From assembly GCF_032854445.1 (NCBI RefSeq), contig NC_088302.1:6693338-6757337 (forward strand): a stretch of 64,000 bases of DNA. Direction: 5' to 3'. This document shows positions 56,188 through 64,000 of the stretch, piece after piece. Source of the stretch: Liolophura sinensis (Eukaryota; Mollusca; Polyplacophora; Chitonida; Chitonidae). Below the pieces are notes generated by a model. The model had not been told where the DNA came from. It was given only the letters and a program-made list of their open reading frames with translations, and searched no databases. The translations under genes and the position numbers were made by a program. The stretch's first letter is position 1. The number at the start of each line of letters is the position of its first letter.

Positions 56188-57876
56188 TCTATATATGACA
56201 AAATTATACAATAGAATTGTCGAGGTCTTAAAGTAAATTTTATCGAAATAACACAGCTACTTAAATCATTAAATCCTGTTGACCTTTGTCTTCAGGAAAC
56301 TCACCTAAAGACATCTGACAAAGATAAACTAACTCTTCAAATTATTCATTATACAGTATTTATTCAAAAGAAGAGCAAGCGGCAGGCGGCTCTTCTATCT
56401 TCACAAATAATAATATTATTCACAGCCCTGTTACTCTGGTTACAAAGCTTTACGGTGTTGCTGTTCGTGTTTCATTGTCTAAACAATCACTTTATGTTCG
56501 TTGTATATTCCCCTGAGCATTTCTTTGTCAGCTTTCCAGTTACGTCATTTGATAGAACTATTCCCAAAATCTTTTATCATTATGGGATATTTTAATTCCT
56601 ATAACCCCTATGGGGTAGTAATGCTACAAAGAAGAGCAAAACATTGGAACATTTTTGATCGAAAAATGAACTCTTATTTTAATGATGGTTCCAATACCTA
56701 TTTACATCCGGATAATGGCACTTTTTCTGCTATCGATCTCACTATCACAAATCCATCACTTCTTGATTTTTGTTGGACAGGGCATGATGATCTTTGTGGT
56801 AGTGACCATTTTCCTATAATCCTAGAACATATCACTTCAAATTCTTTAGAACTTGTAGCTAGGTGGAAATTCGATAAAGCAGATTGGATTGCGTTTGAGA
56901 TGTTCTGTGAGGCTGATATCACTCCAGAGACTCTCAAAGCAGCAGATGATCCTGTGTTGAAGTTTAACGACCTTGTATTACGAGCTGCTGGTAGAACTAT
57001 ACCTAAGACCTCGACAAATCCCAATTCCAAAGTAAACCCTGGTACGACAATGACTGTTGTAAAGCCATAAAGGACCGTAAAAAGGCTAAATGCAGATTTA
57101 TTCATTGTCCTACTGATAATAATTTAAACCAAGTTCGTAATTTTAGAGCTAAGGCTCGTCGAGTACTAAAGTCCAAGAGACGATCTTGTTGGCGGAATTT
57201 GTTTCGGGCATTACGTCAAAAACACCCATCAGAAACTTAAGGGCAAAATAATTCTTTAGATTCTTTTCCATGGAAACACAGTTGTTGACAGGGAAGCGAA
57301 AGATGCCCTATAGAAACCTGTATGTCACGTTAAAATCCCGTATACTGACATGAAAACTAATATTCTTAAATATATTCATCACCTTTGGCAGGGTGAGTGG
57401 GACTTGCAGGTCCATAATAAACTACATCCCATTCATCCTGTTATTGGCTACAATTCCTATATTTGTCGAATGTCTCGTAGAGACCAAATAGTTTTAACGA
57501 GGTGTCATATTGGGTATTCTCGCCTAACTCACAATTTCATACTAGATAGGAACAGTGCTCCCAAGTGTGTTGGATGTGATGCCCAATATGGTATCAAACA
57601 TATCCTGGTTGACTGTGCAGACTTTGCTCATGTTCGGCAAGTATTCCACACAGTAAACTCTATATATATGATTTGTTTGAAAGCATCGCTGGTGATGAGG
57701 TCACAAAACTTTTGAGGGCCATTAGCTTACATCATAAAATATAAATAGTAATTGTCATAAATATTTATAGATAAAAAATTACATACATATAAATTTCGAG
57801 ATATAGTATATTTAAAATATGCTGGTTTTCGAGTTTTAACGTGTGATGTGGCGAATGTATTCATTCATTCATTCAG

Positions 57877-58061
57877 TTTTTGTTTAATAAAGATTTTGAA
57901 TTATATTTCACTGGGAACGGAATGAAGTGTTTATTAATGTTATGTGACTTTTTTGTACTTAGAGTAGTATGTTTTATTTAATAAGCATTTTAATGTGGGA
58001 AAAGTTGCAAGGATAAGGTGCTGCAAAGTAAGAGTGAAAGGCCTTGACATGACCAAATAAC
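57877..58061. other. spacer between two LINE copies
   Basis: AT-rich, no ORF or repeat recognised. Confidence 0.4.
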
Positions 58062-58074
58062 TGAAAAACTACGA

Positions 58075-58857
58075 GTGGAGTTGTTTATATCTAACCCCAC
58101 CCGGTGTTTCTCCTGCCAGCGGTTTGGCCATGGCAGGAGTCAATGCCGCAACACACTGGTCTGCTTTAGATGTGCGGAAGCAGGTCACGAGGGATTTGAC
58201 TGCACAAAAAAAATAACATGTTTCAATTGTAGCGGAGCCCACATGCTCTCTTCCAAGGACTGCCCTCTTTTCAAAACAGAAAAAAAATTATAACCTTAAA
58301 ATGTAAAAATAATATATCCTATCAGGAAGCGAAGCGTATGGTCTCTGTCACGCATGGCTTTACAATCACTGTTTCTGTGGGGGTCCAAACGACTTTTACT
58401 TGGCCCATTGGCAAAGAACAGCCACAGAAACTCGTCACGAAACCCGTAAATAAGACACCCAGCTCCTCATCTCAAACTGATATCAACCTATCTAAAATAC
58501 CTAATACTTTGCCTGATTATCCAGCACTTTCTTTATCTGACAACACATCATGTGATAATAAACCTAAATCTCATGAACCCTTTGATTCTTCACAGAAAAC
58601 AATGGGTGACAAAAATAAATCTGAGAAAAATCATAAAAAGAATAAATCTAGTGGCCCCATGGAGCGTCCCTCAAAGGCCACTAAAGATCCTATCCAAACT
58701 TATAATAAGTTTGGATCGTTGGAGGTCGTTTGATCCTTCAACTTCATGTGCAGACCTGATGGATACATCATCTGCACCTGGGAGGTCTCTCAGTAGATCT
58801 CCCAAAAAGGGCCGTCCTCGGTCCAGACATAAATCCCCAATACGTCTTCCTCCATAA
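58075..58857 (+). pseudogene. LINE ORF1 C-terminal half (copy C), broken
   Basis: Three CCHC knuckles: CFSCQRFGHGRSQC, CFRCAEAGHEGFDC and CFNCSGAHMLSSKDC, all with every metal ligand. A 1 nt change after KTEKK shifts the frame. The conserved ..TTFTWPIGKEQPQKL segment follows, then the basic tail SRSPKKGRPRSRHKSPIRLP in a third frame, ending in TAATG (58855-58859). The role is RNA binding in the LINE particle. Confidence 0.88.
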
Positions 58858-58859
58858 TG
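58855..58859 (+). promoter_or_regulatory. TAATG stop/start of ORF1 and ORF2
   Basis: The ORF1 stop at 58855-58857 overlaps the ORF2 ATG at 58857-58859, as in copy A. Both frames are open right up to the junction. Confidence 0.85.
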
Positions 58860-61800
58860 TCTTCTTTAGACAAAATTATACAATGGAATTGTCGAGGTCT
58901 TAAGGTAAATTTTATTCAGATAACACAGCTAGTTCAGCTTTTAAATCCAGTAGCCCTGTGTCTTCAGAAAACTCACCTGAAGACATCTGACAAAGATACA
59001 GTAGCCCTTAAAAATTATTCATTATATAGTACTTATTCAAATAAAGAAGAGCGAGCTGCAGGCGGCTCCTCGATATTCATAAATAACAGTATTATCCACA
59101 GCCCTGTTGCTCTGCATTCAGAGCTTCAGGCTGTGGCCGTTCCTATTTCATTGTGTAAAACAGTCACATTATGTTCGGTGTATATACCTCCAAACACTTC
59201 TTTGCCAGCTTCTCAGTTACATAATCTTACAGAACAATTGCCTAAACCGTTTATTGTAATGGGGGATTTTAATTCCCATAACCCTCTATGGGGCAGTAAT
59301 AACATAAATAATAAGGGCAAGATAGTCGAAGACGTTTTATGTAACGAAGAACTGTGTTATTTCAATGATGGTTCTAATACCTATTTACATCCGGGTAATG
59401 ATACTTATTCTGCTATCGATCTCACTATTTCGGATCCATCACTTCTCCCAGATTTTTCTAGGAAGGTGCATGACAATCTTTGTGGTAGTGACCATTTTCT
59501 ATAATCCTAGAGCATATCACTTCTAATTTTTTAGAACGTGTAGCTATGTGGAAATTCGATAAAGCAGATTGGATCGCATTTAAGATGTTCTGTGAGGCTG
59601 GTATCACTCCAGAGACTCTCGATGCAGCAAATAATCCTATATTAAAATTGAACGAGCTTGTTTTACGAGCTGCCTATAGAACTATCCCTAAAAACTTGAC
59701 AAATCCCAAATCCAAAAGCAAACCCTGGTATGATAAGGACTGTCGCAAAAGCCATTAAAGACCGCAAAAAGGGCGAGCGAAATTTTAATACATGTCCTAC
59801 TGATAATAACTTAAACCAGGATCGTAATTTTAGAGCTAAGGCTTGTCGACTACTCAAGTCCAAGAGACGATCTTGTTGGCGGAACTTTGTTTCGGGCATT
59901 ACCTCAAAAACACCCATGCGTAAGGTCTGGAACATGGTTCAAAAAGTTAAGGGCAAAAATAATAAAGCAAAAGTCCAGCATTTAAAAGATGGAGATAGTA
60001 TATTAACTTCTCCACCCGATATAGGTAATAAACTAGGTGAAACAATTTCAAAGAAAACTTCTTGTGAGAATTATACTAAGGAATTCCAACATATTAAAAA
60101 CCAGAAGGAGAAAATGAAATTGCCCTTTTTTCTAAGAATTTAGAAGATTATAATTGTCATTTTAATATCAAGGAACTTAAAACTGCATTAAAAAGGCTCA
60201 CGATACTGCCTGTGGTCCTGATAACGTATATTATAAGTTTCTGAATCATTTACCACATGAGCCACTGGAGACTCTCCTGGGCTTCCTTAATAATATTTGG
60301 ATAACTGGTAATTTCCCACCGTCATGGAGGGAGGCGTGTATTATCCCGGTTCACAAACCGGGTAAGGATCATACTGATCCAAATAATTACCGCCCCATAG
60401 CTCTTACCAGCTGTGTTTGTAAGACTATGGAACTGATGATTAATGATAGACTTGTTTGGTTTCTTGAAACCAACAAGTTACTCTCTAATATTCAATGTGG
60501 TTTTCGGTAAGGTAGATCTACCATGGATCACCTTGTTCGATTACAAACCTTTATTCGCGATGGCTTCATCAATAAAGAACATGTGGTGTCCATATTTTTT
60601 TACCCTGAAAAGGCTTACGACACCACATGGAAATATGGTATTTTAAAAGACCTCGCGGATATGGGACTTAAAGGTCGAATACCTATATTTATATCTCAAT
60701 TTTATCTGATCGTCAGTTTAGGGTACGGGTGGGTTCCACTCTTTCTGACTCTTATGAGCAGGAAATGTGTGTACCCCAGGGCAGCATTCTATCACCAACT
60801 CTGTTTAGCATAAAAATAAATAGCCTAGCCAAAACATTAACATCGGGCATAGAGGGTTCTTTATACGTTGATGATTTCCTTATATGCTAATGAGCTAAGA
60901 ATATGAATAATATCGAACGTCAGTTGCAGCTTTGTTTCAATAAGATCAAGAAATGGGCAACTGAAAACGATTTTAGATTTTCAACGTTTAAAACCGTCGG
61001 TATGCATTTTTGTAATAAACGGAAACTTCATCCTGCCCCTGAGCTTAAGTTTTGTGGTGAACAGATTAATATTGTTGGAGAAACAAAATTTTTAGGTATA
61101 ATATTTGATAGTCAGCTATCTTTTATACCTCATATTAAAATGCTTAAAACTAAATATACAGAGGCTCTCGATATAATTAAGGTCGTTTCTAGCACCGATT
61201 GGGGTGCTGACCGATCAGTTTTACTTAATTTATATGGTTCTCTGGTGAAGTCTAAACCGGACTATGGATCCATCATTTACGGTTGCGCTAGGAAGTCGTA
61301 TATTAAAATGTTGGATCCTGTTCATCACCAAGGTTTTGAGGCTCAGCCTTGGTGCTTTTAAAACCTCACCAGTAGAAAGTTTATACGTGAAGGCAAATGA
61401 GCCTTCTTTACATAACTGACGTATAAAACTGAGCCATCAATATGCTACTAAGCTTAAAGCTCATCCAACAAATCCTGCCTACGACTGTGTTTTTAATCCC
61501 CCCTATGTAGATAAATTTGATAAATGACCTGACAAGATCCCTCCGTTTGGTCTTCGTAAACGGGACCATATTGTGGGAGCTAACATCAAGCTAGAGGATA
61601 TAGCTCCGGTGTCTTTTCCGGAGGCACCTCCCTAACTTCTTCCACAACCTAAACTAATTGACCTACGTAAATACAATAAATCATGTACAAATCCTTTATG
61701 ATTCAGCAAAGTTTTGCTTGAAATCAAGGCTGATTATATTGATTATAAATTTATATATACTGACGGGTCAAGGATGGGGACAGGGTTGCGGCTTGCGGCT

Positions 61801-62532
61801 ATCTTAGATCAGCGGGTCACTTCTCTTCGTCTGCCACCTTCATCTTCTATCTTTTCTGCAGAGGCCAGGCTATACTCCTGGCCTTATCATATGTTTCTTC
61901 TGGGCATGCCCAGAGGGCAGTGATATGCAGCGACTCGCTGTCTTGCCTATTCGCCATTCAGAATAATAAATTTAAAAATTCCATTGATACTTGAGATAAT
62001 AGCCAAACACCAAAAACTAATTAAAAGAGGTAAAGATATTATATTCTGTTGGATACCAAGTCACACTGGTATCCATGGAAACACAATCGGTGGACAGAGA
62101 AGCAAAAGCTGCCCTATATAAACCTGTATCTCGGGTTAAAATCCCTTATACTGACGTGAAGTCTAATATTCTTAAATATATTCGTCGCCTTTGGCAGGGT
62201 GAATGGGACTTGCATGCCCATCCATCCTGTCATTGGCTGCAATGCGTATACTTGTCAAATGTCTCGCAGAGACCCAAGTAGTTTTAACGAGGTTTCGTGT
62301 TGGGCATTGTCATCTGACACACAATTTCATCTTAGATGGGAGCAGTGCTCCCGAGTGTTTTGGATGTGACGCACCATATGGCATTAAACATATCTTGGTT
62401 GACTGTGTAGACTTTGCCCATGTTAGCAAAGGTTCCACGCAGCCAACTCTATATATGATTTATTTTGACAGCATTGCTGGCGATGTTGTCATAAAATATT
62501 TGAAGGCCATAGGCCTATATCATAAAATATAA
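58857..62532 (+). pseudogene. LINE ORF2 (copy C), broken
   Basis: The endonuclease is open for 215 codons (58857-59504) with IIQWNCRGLKVNF, CLQKTHL (active-site Glu of QETH changed to Lys), VMGDFNSHNPLWGSNN, AIDLTISDPSL and CGSDHF. One base is lost near 59500 and one gained near 59750. The RT linker KVWNMVQKVKGKNNKAKVQH, DGDSILTSPPDIGNKLGE and the RT proper follow. YVDDFLIC is followed directly by a stop (60890). Then the thumb, RNase H (IYTDGS at 61755) and the C-terminus (CFGCDAPYGIKHILVDC). At least eight frame changes or stops. Confidence 0.9.
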
Positions 62533-62815
62533 ATTTTCAATTGTCTGAAATATTTATATAGATAAAAGTTATATACATACAGCTTTCAAATATACTATGT
62601 TTTAAATATGCTGGTTTTGGAGTTTTAACTGTTTTGGTTTTTTCTTATCTGATTTTAAACATGTCTGTATTTTTTGTTTTATTTTTGATGTTTATATTAT
62701 CATATCGAAAACCTTAACCGTCTCTTGTTTTCACCTTGTTCCTCGCCACGATATGCTGAAATATTGCCGATGTGGCGTTAAGCCATAACCATTTATTCAT
62801 TCATTCATTCTAATA

Positions 62816-63658
62816 TGTCGCATGCAGGTATCTATTTTTGGAAAGATAGGTTAAAACCTAATTGTTTTTGTTGTACCTTCTCTGTTTGTGGTGACAGTCC
62901 AGTTTTTTGTTTTTTTGTTGGTTTGTTTTTTTGATAAAAAGTTATCAAAGCGAACTGCTTTTCAGTTTTTTTTTTAATGAATAATACCATATCAAAACAG
63001 AACCAGCTGGTGTTATGTATTGTTCAGTTTGCAAAGCCAGTCAAGCGTATTCTGAATTTTCTGTTCTAGTCGGCAATCTATCAGGCAGGGGCACCTGTCC
63101 CTCACTCGATGTCACACAGTAGGTCTACGCGATAGCCCTACCCATCATGATATGACATGGAAGTGCAATTAGGATCACTGAGCTGTAGGAAAAATATGTA
63201 CATTTGAACAAGTGTTAGTATCGGTACTTTAGAACTGTAGGCTATTCCATGTCTTTTCTGATCAAATTATTCACTTGTTGTTGAAACAAATAAATGACTG
63301 TGATTATAATTCTACTTGCTCATACAAAGTTATTTAGGGCATTCAAAAAGCCTTATACTGGTATTCTTGGCAGTAATCTCAGTGTAAAATTGACTACACA
63401 TGTAGACTTAAATTAAAGACTTGATGTTGGACAATTTTTAACAAAGCCGTTTGTAAAATGTTTGATAGCCTGTCCCAAGAGACTTCTCAGGGTTCAGATG
63501 TCAGTGTGGAAGAACCTCTGGACACTGGGCAGATATGGCAGGATGTGACTGTTAAAGACTGCCCCACTTGCCCGGTCCTTTTATACCAGTAACCCAGCAG
63601 GAATACAGCTTGGTCATTTCACCAGGTAAATAAATATACACATAAACATGTAATCACT
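62816..63658. other. intergenic stretch with a possible small exon
   Basis: 63458-63592 (+) is open for 44 residues with an acidic, non-repetitive composition (LSQETSQGSDVSVEEPLDTG) and CPTCP. Not recognised; could be a host exon or chance. T-rich elsewhere. Confidence 0.3.
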
Positions 63659-63742
63659 GAACTCACAGCGACCGCATTGGTGAGAGAATCCTGGGTCATT
63701 ACGCTGCGCTAGCGTGCTAACCGACTGAGCCACGGAGGCCCC
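63659..63742 (-). mobile_element. SINE tRNA-like head, 3'-truncated
   Basis: The reverse complement starts GGGGCCTCCGTGGCTCAGTC, then GGTTAGCACGCTAGCGCAGC, and ends CGCTGTGAGTTCA, matching the head of the SINE at 16794 including both promoter boxes. The body and tail are missing. The head alone could be mistaken for a tRNA gene, but it lacks a tRNA cloverleaf and acceptor pairing that I can see. Confidence 0.8.
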
Positions 63743-64000
63743 TATGGCTGTTTCCCACTCTATTGTTGGTAATACAAATGTGCATAGCTACCAATTATTT
63801 TGTCACCAAGGCTATGTTCTTTTTCAAGATTGCGTTTACACATCAGTTGAATTAATATACGATCTTTTAAGACAATGGATTTATGTTGTGGAAACCTTAA
63901 AGAGTAATAACGCACTACCTCAGTGTTTTAAAGATGTACGTAAGTGGGAGACATTAGCTGGGCGTGGAAACTTTAGGTGGTAGGCCTACAGGAATGGAAA
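63743..64000 (+). other. unrecognised 79-codon ORF at window end
   Basis: 63744-63983 is open (SVELIYDLLRQWIYVVETLK); no known motif. Might be an exon or chance; the window ends here. Confidence 0.25.

Larger units (their letters stand above)
54547..57876 (+). mobile_element. LINE copy lacking the reverse transcriptase
   Basis: Starts with the 5' palindrome (CCCCCGTGGGGCCTCCAGGG). The 5' UTR holds a long G run (54690-54713). ORF1 (from 55141) has an internal deletion, two knuckle remnants (CFTCQKFGHD, CNCSGDHMTSSKDY), and a Ser/Arg tail. TAATG lies at 56183-56187. The endonuclease spans 56186-57110, with an early in-frame TAG near 56212 but DLTITNPSL and CGSDHFPIILEHITSN kept. At 57252 the sequence jumps straight to RNase H; the RT is gone. 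Then the C-terminus (LKYIHHLWQGEWDLQVHNKL, CVGCDAQYGIKHILVDC), a shortened 3' UTR and CATT repeats. Flanks CTTGTTAAGAA and TTGTTTAATAAAG may be a decayed target duplication. Confidence 0.9.
58062..62815 (+). mobile_element. 5'-truncated LINE copy C (ORF1 knuckles to tail)
   Basis: Begins within ORF1 just before knuckle 1, with all downstream domains present and a complete 3' UTR and CATT tail (62790-62815). The best copy after copy A for the endonuclease and the only one here with the RNase H motif IYTDGS intact in frame. No convincing target duplication found. Confidence 0.92.

Noticed and set aside
63659-63742. Possible tRNA gene (A- and B-box-like motifs)
   Set aside because: Matches the head of the SINE at 16794 and has no clear cloverleaf or acceptor stem pairing.
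1-64000. CRISPR arrays, bacterial operons, phage or defence systems
   Set aside because: No regularly spaced repeats with unique spacers. The sequence is eukaryotic (LINE, SINE, Tc1, AT-rich non-coding DNA), so prokaryotic systems are not expected.

Overview
This is eukaryotic, gene-poor DNA that looks like a mollusc (gastropod or bivalve) intergenic or heterochromatic region. The evidence is repeat content only: I-group LINEs ending in a GCCGATGTGGCGTTAAGCC block and CATT repeats, a tRNA-derived SINE whose 3' part reads CTTGAGTACGGC..AAAACACC, and a ~280 bp repeat starting GTGAGTGAGTG and carrying CATATGACGACGAAGG. I recognise these as mollusc-type repeats from memory and could not search. 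No host gene, rRNA or functional tRNA is convincing.

One LINE family dominates and accounts for roughly half of the window: at least 15 segments in both orientations, all broken. Reconstructed order: 5' UTR of ~640 bp starting with a CCCCNTGGGG palindrome; ORF1, a Gag-like protein with three CCHC knuckles; ORF2 starting inside the ORF1 stop (TAATG) with APE endonuclease, reverse transcriptase, RNase H and a C-terminal Cys/His motif; a ~330 bp 3' UTR; and a CATT-type tail. The best copy (copy A, 23817-29701) is full length with a 15 bp target-site duplication (TSD) and sits inside an older copy (copy B, 22465-30890). Other large copies: 6828-10764 (mixed orientation), 10765-14293, 16200-17520, 19088-20572 (-), 21455-22440 (-), 33690-36293 (inverted pair), 47541-52672, 54547-57876 and copy C at 58062-62815.

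Other layers: an apparently intact Tc1-type DNA transposon (41029-42415, 343-codon DD34E transposase, identical 43 bp inverted ends, TA duplication); a SINE inserted in a LINE with an 11 bp TSD; the ~280 bp repeat R1 inserted in two LINE copies; a second dispersed repeat R2 inserted in a LINE; a probable 1.0 kb solo LTR (17746-18759); a decayed mariner-type transposase; a fragment of a different LINE; and several micro/minisatellites.

Nothing here works together as a host pathway. The value of the window is as a record of retrotransposon biology: translational coupling of the two ORFs, nested insertion order, template-switch and gene-conversion scars, recurrent internal deletions that keep the 5' UTR, and a possibly still active Tc1 element. 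Gaps between elements (131-2173, 4461-6827, 14294-16199, 36294-39254, 42416-47404 in part, 62816-64000) show only short ORFs without recognisable domains.
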